Assembly (NCBI GenBank): GCA_900769565.1
Contig: CAAGHC010000056.1
Coordinates: 1-28,921, forward strand
Direction of reading: 5' to 3'
Source of the DNA: Clostridia bacterium
GTDB lineage: Bacteria; Bacillota; Clostridia; Christensenellales; Borkfalkiaceae
DNA length: 28,921 nucleotides
The position numbers were made by a program, and so were the translations under genes. Below are positions 16,318-23,803 of the stretch, one piece after another. Positions within the stretch are counted from its first letter, which is position 1. Every line of letters begins with the position of its first letter. The notes beneath the pieces are model-generated. The model was not told the DNA's origin, did no database searches, and saw nothing but the letters and a program-made list of their open reading frames with translations.

Positions 16318-16923
16318 TTAATATAGTGATTTATTGTTAAGCCTTTCGCCCACCGCTCCGCCTGGGTGAGTTACTGCAAATTGTTCGATTTGAAAGTTGC
16401 TTTCTTCTAAAAGCGCCGTCTGAAGTGCATGGAAAATCATGCAAAGCGCCGTGGAAGAAGTAGTGCCTTGAGAATTGTACTTATCACATTCTCTATTTAC
16501 GTACTGTTTAAGAACAACGTCTGCACCTAAAGCGAGTGGTGATTGTAAGTTTTCTGTAACGGTTATTACGTGAACGCCTTTAGCCTTGCAAATATCAAGT
16601 ATAGGAAGAAGTTCTTTAGTCTTTCCCCCACGTGATGCAAATACCATTACGTCACCCTTTTGTAAATAACCCGTGCCACCGTGCACAGCTTCTGCTGGCG
16701 AAACGAACTTTGCAGGTTGGTCGATGCAGTTAAGCAAATGCGCTAAATGTTGACACATTATCCCCGAATGCCCACAGCCCGAAGTTCCTATTCTCGGTGC
16801 ATTAAGCATCAATTCTACCGCTTTTGAAAATTCTACTTCGTCAAAATAGCCAAGCATATTTTTTATACATTCGCTCTCTGTTTCGTACGCCTCTTTTACT
16901 GCTTTTATAGTTTCTTTCTTCAT
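16318..16923 (-). CDS. SIS-domain sugar-phosphate isomerase, KdsD/GutQ-like without CBS domains
   Basis: This 201-residue protein is a single SIS domain. It resembles the isomerase domain of arabinose-5-phosphate isomerases: GTSGCGHSG (46-54), SPAEAVHGGTGYL (75-87) with His81, FASRGGKTKELL, and the C-terminal THPGGAVGERL with His186. KdsD and GutQ are about 320 residues and have two CBS domains, which are absent here. Likely reaction is aldose-ketose interconversion of a phosphosugar. It is the first gene of module B; its promoter and leader carry candidate LacI operators. A GAGGG ribosome binding site lies six bases from the second palindrome. Confidence 0.87.
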   Translation of the reverse strand: MKKETIKAVKEAYETESECIKNMLGYFDEVEFSKAVELMLNAPRIGTSGCGHSGIMCQHLAHLLNCIDQPAKFVSPAEAVHGGTGYLQKGDVMVFASRGGKTKELLPILDICKAKGVHVITVTENLQSPLALGADVVLKQYVNRECDKYNSQGTTSSTALCMIFHALQTALLEESNFQIEQFAVTHPGGAVGERLNNKSLY

Positions 16924-16938
16924 TTTAACCCTCGCAAT

Positions 16939-16948
16939 GTTTCGAAAC
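16939..16948. promoter_or_regulatory. Candidate operator O2 (GTTTCGAAAC)
   Basis: This is a perfect 10-base palindrome in the leader of the SIS gene, just before its ribosome binding site. An identical palindrome lies at 17067-17076, with centres 128 bases apart (about 12 helical turns). It is a plausible binding site of the adjacent LacI regulator. Confidence 0.55.
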
Positions 16949-16983
16949 TTTATAAATAAATAGCCTATATTTTACTCAACCAC

Positions 16984-16997
16984 AATGCTTTCGCATT
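16984..16997 (-). promoter_or_regulatory. Small leader hairpin with GNRA loop
   Basis: On the minus strand AATGC-GAAA-GCATT forms a five-base-pair hairpin with a stable GAAA tetraloop. It begins about four bases after the predicted transcription start, so it could cap and protect the module B mRNA 5' end. Confidence 0.45.
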
Positions 16998-17007
16998 TAT
17001 CAATATG

Positions 17008-17036
17008 AGTATAACATAGGCAAACGTTTAAGTCAA
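17008..17036 (-). promoter_or_regulatory. Promoter of module B with spacer operator AAACGTTT
   Basis: On the minus strand TTGACT (17031-17036) and TATACT (17008-17013) are separated by exactly 17 bases. The spacer contains the palindrome AAACGTTT (17022-17029), with the central CG common in LacI-family operators. A repressor bound there would block RNA polymerase. Confidence 0.75.
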
Positions 17037-17062
17037 TGCAATTTAATAATTTTTTATAAAAA

Positions 17063-18061
17063 TTAAGTTTCGAAACTCTTTGCTTTTGCTGTTGATTCTC
17101 TCACTACAAGTTTTGGTTTTATCAAAACGCTTTGAACTGATTTATCTTTTTTATTTATCTTATTTTGAAGTATTTTAAATGCAACTTGACAAAGGGCGTC
17201 CGAATTGCAATTTATACTAGTTAAGGTCGGGGTGATAAACGAACAATATTTAGTATCGTCTGCGCCTATTATTGAAACGTCGTTTGGAACGGATATTCCA
17301 CTTTCGGTAAGCGCGCGTATTGCACCGATAGCAACGTCGTCGTATTGTGCAAATATTGCTGTAAATCTTTCCTTTTTATCAAGCAACGACTTTACACCCT
17401 TATATCCACACTCGAATTTACGCTCGGGCGCTAACGATATTAAATTTTCTAAAACGGGAAGATTTCTCTTTTGCATTGCGCTTTTAAAACTTTCCAACCG
17501 TTCCATACCGTACTTGTCGCCTATGTACGCTATTCGTTCGTGCCCTAAACTATAAAGATGCTCTATGGCTTGGTCAACCCCGTCTTTATCGTTTATCCAA
17601 ATTTTATCCGTTTCGGTGTCAACGCTCTCTTCGGCTACCCCCACTACGGGTATTCCACACTCTTTAAGTTTTTCATAAAGTCTATTAACTTGTCTACTAA
17701 TGCTTAACCCGAAAAACACGCCCGATACGTTTTTATCTATCATAAAACGCACAGCCCTTTCTTCGTTAACGGGGTCGTAATTTCCCGTTAGCACGCAACA
17801 AGTATATCCTTGCGACTGCGCAATAGATATTACGTTTTCAACTAAACCCGAATAATAGGCGTCGTCAATCTCTGCCGTTATTATGCCTATCGTTTTTTGG
17901 CTCGACGTTTTTCTTATCCGTTTTTCATAACCTAGTTCTTTGGCAACCGCCCTAATCTTAACAGCCGTTTCAAAATTTATATCCCCGCTATTATTAAGTG
18001 CTTTGGACACGGTTGATTTATTTACGTTGGCTTTCTTTGCAATGTCTGATATCGTTACCAT
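17063..18061 (-). CDS. LacI-family transcriptional regulator
   Basis: This 332-residue regulator has the N-terminal LacI helix-turn-helix and hinge (VTISDIAKKANVNKSTVSKA, then ALNNSGDINFETAVKIRAVAK) followed by a periplasmic-binding-protein-like sugar-sensing domain. The latter contains the typical ALTESGISVPNDVSIIGADD segment and the LTSINCNSDALCQVA block. It probably represses module B and releases DNA when a sugar or sugar phosphate binds. The gene has its own promoter, and a candidate operator overlaps its stop codon, so binding could also affect its own transcription end. A GGTGA ribosome binding site supports the ATG. Confidence 0.93.
   Translation of the reverse strand: MVTISDIAKKANVNKSTVSKALNNSGDINFETAVKIRAVAKELGYEKRIRKTSSQKTIGIITAEIDDAYYSGLVENVISIAQSQGYTCCVLTGNYDPVNEERAVRFMIDKNVSGVFFGLSISRQVNRLYEKLKECGIPVVGVAEESVDTETDKIWINDKDGVDQAIEHLYSLGHERIAYIGDKYGMERLESFKSAMQKRNLPVLENLISLAPERKFECGYKGVKSLLDKKERFTAIFAQYDDVAIGAIRALTESGISVPNDVSIIGADDTKYCSFITPTLTSINCNSDALCQVAFKILQNKINKKDKSVQSVLIKPKLVVRESTAKAKSFET
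17067..17076. promoter_or_regulatory. Candidate operator O1 (GTTTCGAAAC) overlapping the LacI-family gene end
   Basis: This is the second copy of the perfect 10-base palindrome, located in the last codons of the LacI-family gene and about 30 bases upstream of the module B -35 box. Confidence 0.5.
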
Positions 18062-18130
18062 ACTTCACCTTTTTATCTTACAAAATTTTAACACATTTAC
18101 TTGGTTTAGTCAATAGCCTTTATAAATAAT

Positions 18131-18155
18131 TAACCCCCGCTTTTCGCAGGGGCTA
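18131..18155 (-). terminator. Terminator after the SGNH hydrolase gene
   Basis: On the minus strand arms TAGCCCCTGC and GCGGGGGTTA close a GAAAA loop and give a ten-pair, GC-rich stem, then an AT-rich tail (TTAATTATTT). It separates the SGNH gene from the LacI-family gene, whose promoter (TTGACT, 17 bases, TAAAAT on the minus strand) lies just downstream. Confidence 0.75.
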
Positions 18156-18161
18156 AAATAA

Positions 18162-18794
18162 TTATTTGATTTTTTCGTTATAAAGTTTTAACCATTCGTT
18201 TGCAATAAGTCTTGCCCCGGCAATACTTGGATGCACGCCGTCCGACAAATAATGTTCTGCAGATATTTCCTTTTCGCCTTTGTCAAACTTATCTTGTAAT
18301 GGTAAGAATGCAAAACCGTAATCTTGTGCTATCTTTTTAACCACTTTAGCGTATTCTCTAACCTTTAAGAATTGCTCGTAATTTTCTTCGGTAGCAGTTC
18401 CTTTTAGCACGAACGGTTCCATTAAAATAATTTTAACGTTTGGTAAAACCTTTAACGTATCGTCGATAAGCATACGGTAAATTCTTTCAAACCTGTCGAT
18501 TTCTACACCGTTTTTACCAAAAATCTCATGCCAAACGTCGTTTACACCGATTAGTATGCTCAAAACGTCGGGCTCATGATTCCAAACGTCTACTTTAATT
18601 CTAGCGTAAAGGTCGACGATTCTGTTTCCACTTATGCCGTTATTTATAACTTGAACGTCTCCGTCGTTAACTAAAAGTTCACCCGCAATAGCGTTTGCAT
18701 AGCCGTAACCGTAACGAGAAAGAGCACCGAGTGGTGCGTTTCTATCCCAACCTGCGTCAGTTATAGAATCACCGTATAATAATATCTTTTTCAT
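18162..18794 (-). CDS. SGNH/GDSL-family esterase or lipase-like hydrolase
   Basis: This 210-residue hydrolase carries the SGNH blocks in order: block I YGDSITDAG with nucleophile Ser10, an NNGISGNR segment (block II Gly), LIGVNDVW (block III Asn) and SDGVHPSIAG (block V, Asp-x-x-His). There is no signal peptide, so it is probably a cytosolic deacetylase or esterase of acylated sugars, as often seen beside carbohydrate genes. It has its own consensus promoter with an unusual inverted repeat around the -35 box, and a perfect AGGAGG ribosome binding site. Substrate is unknown. Confidence 0.9.
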   Translation of the reverse strand: MKKILLYGDSITDAGWDRNAPLGALSRYGYGYANAIAGELLVNDGDVQVINNGISGNRIVDLYARIKVDVWNHEPDVLSILIGVNDVWHEIFGKNGVEIDRFERIYRMLIDDTLKVLPNVKIILMEPFVLKGTATEENYEQFLKVREYAKVVKKIAQDYGFAFLPLQDKFDKGEKEISAEHYLSDGVHPSIAGARLIANEWLKLYNEKIK

Positions 18795-18823
18795 GCTAAT
18801 CCTCCTAGATTTTCTTAACCTTA

Positions 18824-18863
18824 ATTATAGTTAGCGCCAACTCGATTGTCAAGTTGGCGCTAA
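18824..18863 (-). promoter_or_regulatory. Consensus promoter of the SGNH gene inside a 12-bp inverted repeat
   Basis: On the minus strand TTGACA (18847-18852) and TATAAT (18824-18829) are perfect consensus boxes with a 17-base spacer. Inverted arms TTAGCGCCAACT (18831-18842 on plus) and its complement (18852-18863) flank the -35 hexamer. The same DNA could form a hairpin at the 3' end of the fucose-isomerase transcript, although no T run follows it. Confidence 0.8.
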
Positions 18864-18870
18864 AAATTTC

Positions 18871-20706
18871 TTAATACTTTTTATAGAGCGGTCCGTAAGC
18901 CTTACAAGCCCTATAATCTTGACCTTCTTTATCCATGCCGAACGCATTCCAGCAAGCAGGACGATAGATATCGTCAAGTGGTACGTTGTGCATACATACG
19001 GGAATACGCAACATTGAGCAGAGCGTAATTAGGTCTGCACCGATATGTCCGTAAGAAATCGCACCGTGATTAGCGCCCCAGTTTTGCATTACTTCGTAAG
19101 CCGTCTTAAAGGGGCTTCCTTCTTTACCGTCACAACGTGGTGCAAACCAAGTGCATGGCCAAGTCGGGTTTGTTCTTTCCATTAAGGTATCGGAAACTTC
19201 GTCAGGTAATTTAACCGTCCAACCCTCTGCAATTTGCAAAGTCGGTCCTAAACCTTTAACGAGATTTAGCCTTATCATAGTACAAGGCATTTCCGCTCTA
19301 GTCGTATAATGGCTGGAAAAACCACCGCCACGGAAGTTGTCAAACCCTGCCTCGCACCAAACGGTAGCGTCGGTCATTTTCTTAATATCTTCTTCGGTTA
19401 CTTCCCACCACTTTTTCATGGTTGCGTTGCCGTTTTCATCCGTGCATTCACCACAAGCATCAAGACAAGCGGCACCAGAGTTAAGCAAGTGAATTATACC
19501 GTCTGATTCTTTTGCCTTTCCTTCTAACTTGTAACCCGTTACTCTTTCGGTTGCTTCGCCCGACCAGTAGGTACGAACGTCTGCAAAAATTTGCGCTCTA
19601 TGTGTTAAAAGACGCATAAACAACATACATAGACCGTTTAACACGTCGTTTTCAGTCGCAAGCGTGTACGGTTCTCTTGCGCCTTGATAGTCGAACGTCG
19701 AAGAAAGTAATGCTTCGGGATAATCGCAGTTGGGCCAATGGTCGGTCCATTGACGTTGACCTTGAAAACCACCTGCAATGGCGTTATGCCCTACCATTTC
19801 TTCTTCAAAGCCTTTAGGCAAGTCCTTATTACCTGCCATTAAGTCTTTGATGATTAAATACATTTTAACGGTAAATTCCCATTGTTTTTGTTTTTCTTCG
19901 TCAGTAAACTTGATACGGCGTTGTTCGCCTAAAAACTCAACCGAGTCAGGGTTATCGTCCCTACCCATTTTGCAGTGCTCTTTAGTCCACGCTAGCGCCT
20001 TTTCATATTCTTCTTGGTTGTAAATACCTTCTTCCATACGACGAAGAATTTCCACTTCGTCAACAGATTCAACTCTCATTCCGAGATAAGATTCCATAAA
20101 GTCTTGGTCGATTATAGAGCCTGCTATACCCATACATTGCGAGCCGATTTGTAAATATGATTTTCCACGCATAGTTGCAACTGCTAACGCGCAACGACCA
20201 AAGCGAAGTAGTTTTTCCTTAACGTCTTCAGGAATAGTGGAAACCATATCCCTATCTTGAACTTCATGCCCGTAAATACCGAATGCGGGAAGTCCTTTTT
20301 GTGCGTGGCCTGCTAAAACTGCGGCAAGGTACACAGCACCCGGTCTTTCCGTACCGTTAAAGCCCCAAACAGCTTTTATGGTCGTGGGGTCCATATCCAT
20401 AGTTTCCGAACCGTAACACCAGCACGGCGTTACCGAAAGAGTTATTGAAACGCCTTCCTTTTTAAATTTATCAGCACAAGCCGCCGCCTCGGGAACACGA
20501 CCTATAGACGTATCTGCCATAACTACTTTCACGGGCTCGCCGTTAGAATAGAAAAGATTCTCTTCAAAAAGTTTTTTAGCAGCGTTTGCCATTGCCATTA
20601 CTTGGTATTCAAGACTTTCTCGAAGTCTCATAGGTCCTCGTCTGCCGTCTACTACGGGACGAATACCTATTACCGGATAATCACCAACGTATCTGTTTTT
20701 TGCCAT
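18871..20706 (-). CDS. fucI: L-fucose isomerase family protein
   Basis: This 611-residue aldose-ketose isomerase (L-fucose to L-fuculose, also D-arabinose) is slightly longer than the 591-residue E. coli enzyme. Hallmarks are GFQGQRQWTDHWPN (313-326), the metal region with Glu331 and the ATEND block (350-354), and NWGANHG (542-548) with a catalytic-site His547. The N-terminal IGIRPVVDGRRGPMRLRESLE segment is also typical. No fuculose-1-phosphate aldolase or lactaldehyde genes are present, so the downstream route is incomplete here. It follows the ManA and fructokinase-like genes on the same strand. The start is backed by AAGGAG. Confidence 0.93.
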   Translation of the reverse strand: MAKNRYVGDYPVIGIRPVVDGRRGPMRLRESLEYQVMAMANAAKKLFEENLFYSNGEPVKVVMADTSIGRVPEAAACADKFKKEGVSITLSVTPCWCYGSETMDMDPTTIKAVWGFNGTERPGAVYLAAVLAGHAQKGLPAFGIYGHEVQDRDMVSTIPEDVKEKLLRFGRCALAVATMRGKSYLQIGSQCMGIAGSIIDQDFMESYLGMRVESVDEVEILRRMEEGIYNQEEYEKALAWTKEHCKMGRDDNPDSVEFLGEQRRIKFTDEEKQKQWEFTVKMYLIIKDLMAGNKDLPKGFEEEMVGHNAIAGGFQGQRQWTDHWPNCDYPEALLSSTFDYQGAREPYTLATENDVLNGLCMLFMRLLTHRAQIFADVRTYWSGEATERVTGYKLEGKAKESDGIIHLLNSGAACLDACGECTDENGNATMKKWWEVTEEDIKKMTDATVWCEAGFDNFRGGGFSSHYTTRAEMPCTMIRLNLVKGLGPTLQIAEGWTVKLPDEVSDTLMERTNPTWPCTWFAPRCDGKEGSPFKTAYEVMQNWGANHGAISYGHIGADLITLCSMLRIPVCMHNVPLDDIYRPACWNAFGMDKEGQDYRACKAYGPLYKKY

Positions 20707-20751
20707 TTTATTTTCTCCTTATAATACAATTTTATTAAGTTTTATATTACC

Positions 20752-20770
20752 AGTGGTAGTCAATACCACT
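20752..20770. promoter_or_regulatory. Inverted repeat upstream of the fucose isomerase gene
   Basis: Arms AGTGGTA and TACCACT flank a five-base centre that reads TTGAC on the minus strand. No good -10 box lies at the right distance, so this may be an operator or a leader hairpin rather than a full promoter. The layout recalls the repeat around the SGNH -35 box. Confidence 0.5.
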
Positions 20771-20779
20771 AATTTTAAA

Positions 20780-21853
20780 TTAGTCTTGCTTACTAGGTAA
20801 ACATTCAATAAGCGTTGCGCTAGTATCACTTGAAACGGTAAACTTGTTTTCTGCAACGAAAGGCAGATAAAAATAATCGCCCTTTTTAATTTCCTTTCTG
20901 TAATTTTCGCCCGTGATTACAGCATTTCCGTCAAGGCAAATAAATACGCTTGGCGCATAATCCATAACGAAACTGCCACCGTTTTTAATTGTATGACGAT
21001 TTTCGCCAAAGCACGGCGTATCTTCATAACTTATCATTACTTCCTTTTTGTAAGTAGGCGTATCGATAGCGACGGTGGGCGTTATTTTTGCGTAAGATTT
21101 TGCCCTTTCACCGTAAACGTCGTAATTTATAGCGTCGAGCGCCGTTTGCTTATCAAGCCCGATATATTCTTCCTTGTGTGAAATATGATAGTCGCCACAC
21201 CAACGCTCCGGTTGAATGGTAAAATCGGTAGGCTCTTGAACTTCGATAATGGTACAACCTGCGCCGATAGCATGAATTAGCCCTGCTTTAATAAGCCAAA
21301 TATCGCCAACGTTTACGTCAACGCTCGCTAAAAGATTGCCCATTATGTCCTTTTCCACTTCACTTCTTTCTTCTAGAATGGAAAGTTGTTCTTTAGTGAT
21401 TTTATCCTTAAACCCAAAATAAAGTTTTGCGCCCGGGCGCTTTGCTACTACAAGCCACGATTCGGTCTTACCGTAATCACTATTAAAGTGCTTTCTTGAA
21501 AATTCTTTGGTTGGATGCACTTGGAAAGGAAGTCTAACTGCACTATCTAAAAACTTAACTAAACAGTCGTACTTTCTGTCCCCTAAAAGTTCTTGCTTGT
21601 AATCGTTTAAAAGGTCGTCGAAAAATATATTCGTTCCCTTAATTACCGAAACACCGTCACGCTCGCCAAAATATTTGGGATTAATCGCTTTAACCTTGCT
21701 TGCAAGCCATTCTTCGGGAAACATATTATCCGTGCCGTCGTCAAACCCGTCGTTAAACAATTCTTTATACGGCATACCACCCTTGTAAATTCTATAAACC
21801 CTATTCCTTTCAAAAAAAATCGGTTCTTTGACAATCTGTTTTATATCTTTCAC
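20780..21853 (-). CDS. manA: Class I mannose-6-phosphate isomerase
   Basis: This 357-residue cupin-type zinc isomerase interconverts mannose-6-phosphate and fructose-6-phosphate. Visible hallmarks are PFQVHPTKEFS (zinc-binding Gln and His), YGKTESWLVVAKRPGAKLYFGF, and AGLIHAIGAGCTIIEVQEPTDFT, which contains another His and Glu ligand. The length is typical of the larger Firmicutes ManA proteins. It begins with GTG, overlapping the stop of the PfkB gene by four bases (GTGA), so the two are coupled; an AGGAG lies ten bases upstream. Together with the fructokinase-like gene it fits a mannose/fructose route into glycolysis. Confidence 0.88.
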   Translation of the reverse strand: MKDIKQIVKEPIFFERNRVYRIYKGGMPYKELFNDGFDDGTDNMFPEEWLASKVKAINPKYFGERDGVSVIKGTNIFFDDLLNDYKQELLGDRKYDCLVKFLDSAVRLPFQVHPTKEFSRKHFNSDYGKTESWLVVAKRPGAKLYFGFKDKITKEQLSILEERSEVEKDIMGNLLASVDVNVGDIWLIKAGLIHAIGAGCTIIEVQEPTDFTIQPERWCGDYHISHKEEYIGLDKQTALDAINYDVYGERAKSYAKITPTVAIDTPTYKKEVMISYEDTPCFGENRHTIKNGGSFVMDYAPSVFICLDGNAVITGENYRKEIKKGDYFYLPFVAENKFTVSSDTSATLIECLPSKQD

Positions 21854-22731
21854 AATTTAATGGCTCCTAAAAATTGTGTAGTGTCTGCACCTGCTTTATT
21901 TGCTTTAACTAGCGCATCTTCAATAATTTGTTTGGTATATTCCTTACCTTCGATATTAGCGAGCAACGTACCGAAAAATGCGTCGCCTGCGCCCGTTGTA
22001 TCGATAGGTTTAACTTTTTCCGTGGGAACTTGTCCACTCTCACCATTATAATAATACATACTGCCCTTGCTACCGAGAGTAACTACGACTAGCACGTCTT
22101 TTTTATATATGCTTTGGATTGCGGGAATAATTTCACTAATTCCCGTATAATCTTTAAGTTCGTCGTCGGAAAACTTCAAGATATCGGCTTGTTCTACAAA
22201 GGGTTTATACGCTTTTTTAGCGTCTTCAAAGTTCTTATAAATATCCATACGGAAATTCATGTCAAAACTGATTTTTTTGTGAGCCGAGCGAGCCTTATCC
22301 ACAACCGTTTGGGCGAGCGCTTTGCCGTTTTCTTCTGATAACATTAGCGAGCCTAAATGAACGATATTCAGCCCGTCGTAATCGTTAAAATCTACACTAG
22401 ACAAGTCTACGTTATAGTCTGCCGTATCGTGACGGTAGAATGCAAAATCTCTTTCCCCGTCGGTAAGCGTTACAAACGCTAACGTGGTGTTTCTCTCATC
22501 ATCAACTTGAATGTTTAACTCGTCAAGTTTCGCTTTTTTCGCCTCGGAAAGCAAAAATTTACCTACGGGGTCGTCACCAACCTTGCCTATAAACCCTACC
22601 TTTGCGCCTGCAAGTTTTGCGTTCACAGCAACGTTAAACGGTGCGCCACCGCAAAAAGATTTAAAAGTTAATACTCCGTCAATCTTTTCACCCACCATAT
22701 CCGCCAAAATTTCGCCGATTGCAAGTATCAT
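21850..22731 (-). CDS. PfkB-family fructokinase-like sugar kinase
   Basis: This 293-residue kinase matches the fructokinase (ScrK-like) branch of the ribokinase family. The N-terminal motif SFCGGAPFNVAVNAKLAGA forms the sugar-binding signature, and DTTGAGDAFFG (244-254) is the C-terminal PfkB signature with catalytic Asp250. I set the start at the ATG at 22731 because AGGAG lies five bases upstream; a GTG at 22737 overlaps that ribosome binding site. It is the first gene of a run with ManA and fucose isomerase and is divergent from AraC regulator 2, which probably controls it. Fructose is the likely substrate but is not proven. Confidence 0.88.
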   Translation of the reverse strand: MILAIGEILADMVGEKIDGVLTFKSFCGGAPFNVAVNAKLAGAKVGFIGKVGDDPVGKFLLSEAKKAKLDELNIQVDDERNTTLAFVTLTDGERDFAFYRHDTADYNVDLSSVDFNDYDGLNIVHLGSLMLSEENGKALAQTVVDKARSAHKKISFDMNFRMDIYKNFEDAKKAYKPFVEQADILKFSDDELKDYTGISEIIPAIQSIYKKDVLVVVTLGSKGSMYYYNGESGQVPTEKVKPIDTTGAGDAFFGTLLANIEGKEYTKQIIEDALVKANKAGADTTQFLGAIKL

Positions 22732-22782
22732 GTTCACTCCTTTTAAAACTAAAAGTTTTATTTTCTATACTGTGCTAATTTT

Positions 22783-22812
22783 ATTATACACCCCTTTAAT
22801 GGCTCGTGTTAT
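22783..22812 (-). promoter_or_regulatory. Promoter of the fructokinase-ManA operon with weak -35
   Basis: On the minus strand a perfect TATAAT (22783-22788) lies 18 bases from a poor -35 ATAACA (22807-22812). A weak -35 next to a divergent AraC-type gene suggests activator dependence. Confidence 0.55.
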
Positions 22813-22853
22813 AACGTTTTAATCTAAAAAGTTGTATAAAATTATCTTATTAT

Positions 22854-22883
22854 TTGACAAGTAACTGCTTTTGGGGTTATAAT
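22854..22883 (+). promoter_or_regulatory. Promoter of AraC-type gene 2
   Basis: TTGACA (22854-22859) and TATAAT (22878-22883) are separated by 18 bases. Transcription should start near 22890, leaving a short leader with an AGGA ribosome binding site before the ATG at 22914. Confidence 0.8.
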
Positions 22884-22913
22884 TTACAAGAAAAAACTTG
22901 TTTAGGAATGATT

Positions 22914-23726
22914 ATGAACGAATTTAGCACGGAAAACTTATCAGCCACCTTTCATTACGGCGAAAAGGAATTTTTAACACCGCTTTGGCACGATAAAAAC
23001 GTTATTTGCCCTAATAACAAACTCTATTACGTTTTGGACGGTGAAATAGTTTTAAAAATAGACGGTAAAATCTATCTTGGTAAAAGTGGCGATATGTTTT
23101 TAATTCCCGCAGGGGTTAAACATGACTTTCACCTTTCTGAAAGCATGTATGCCGTTAAATACTGGTTTCACTTTGACTTAAAGTCGGGCGCACATAACTA
23201 TTTTGAAACGTTTAATCTTCCATATAAAATTCACGTGGGGTTAGACGATTACTTAATAGAACTTTTTGAAAAAATGACAAGGTCTGCTCGGGGCGAAAAA
23301 CCTAGCGACAAATTGATTTGTACCAGCGTGATTTTTGCATTAGTTTCCTATTATATGGAACGTTGCGTGTACACGGAAAATAAGGATACCACCGACGAGA
23401 TTGATAAGGTAATTACACACGTTAAGAATAATTACGGGGAAAATTTTAGCCTTGAAGAACTTGCAAAATTCGTAAACTTAAGCCCTAACTACTTCGTTAA
23501 AAAATTCAAAAAACGCACGGGACACCCACCGTTACAGTTTATTAAAATGATAAAGTTAGAGCGTGCTAAATTCCTTTTAGAACAGTCCTTTGAATCGGTT
23601 AGCGCCATCATGGAACAAACAGGCTTTTTTGATAGTGCGCACTTTTCTAAAATGTTTAAGTTGCGCTACGGTCACTCCCCTAGAAAATACCGTGAAATCT
23701 ACAATTACAACAAGAAAAAAGCATAG
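22914..23726 (+). CDS. AraC-family regulator 2 (cupin plus double HTH)
   Basis: This 270-residue regulator has an N-terminal cupin (GKSGDMFLIPAGVKHDFHL near the middle) and a C-terminal AraC domain. The two HTH units are FSLEELAKFVNLSPNYFVKKF and ESVSAIMEQTGFFDSAHFSKMF, and it ends with LRYGHSPRKYREI. The start is the ATG at 22914 because AGGA lies six bases before it. A longer reading frame beginning at a TTG at 22854 would run through the promoter. It is not a close relative of AraC regulators 1 and 3. It is divergent from the fructokinase-ManA operon and is its likely activator. Confidence 0.92.
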   Translation: MNEFSTENLSATFHYGEKEFLTPLWHDKNVICPNNKLYYVLDGEIVLKIDGKIYLGKSGDMFLIPAGVKHDFHLSESMYAVKYWFHFDLKSGAHNYFETFNLPYKIHVGLDDYLIELFEKMTRSARGEKPSDKLICTSVIFALVSYYMERCVYTENKDTTDEIDKVITHVKNNYGENFSLEELAKFVNLSPNYFVKKFKKRTGHPPLQFIKMIKLERAKFLLEQSFESVSAIMEQTGFFDSAHFSKMFKLRYGHSPRKYREIYNYNKKKA

Positions 23727-23727
23727 A

Positions 23728-23754
23728 AAAAGGCTCTCGTTTTGAGAGCCTTTT
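23728..23754 (+). terminator. Terminator of AraC-type gene 2
   Basis: Arms AAAAGGCTCTC and GAGAGCCTTTT enclose a GTTTT loop immediately after the stop codon and end in a T run. Confidence 0.9.
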
Positions 23755-23803
23755 ATCTTCTACAATTTTAGCAAGCAGGTTTTTAAGCGTAGATATTTTA
23801 TAA

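Noticed and set aside
22854..22913. N-terminal extension of AraC-type gene 2 from a TTG
   Set aside because: The TTG is part of the -35 box; the ATG at 22914 has an AGGA ribosome binding site.
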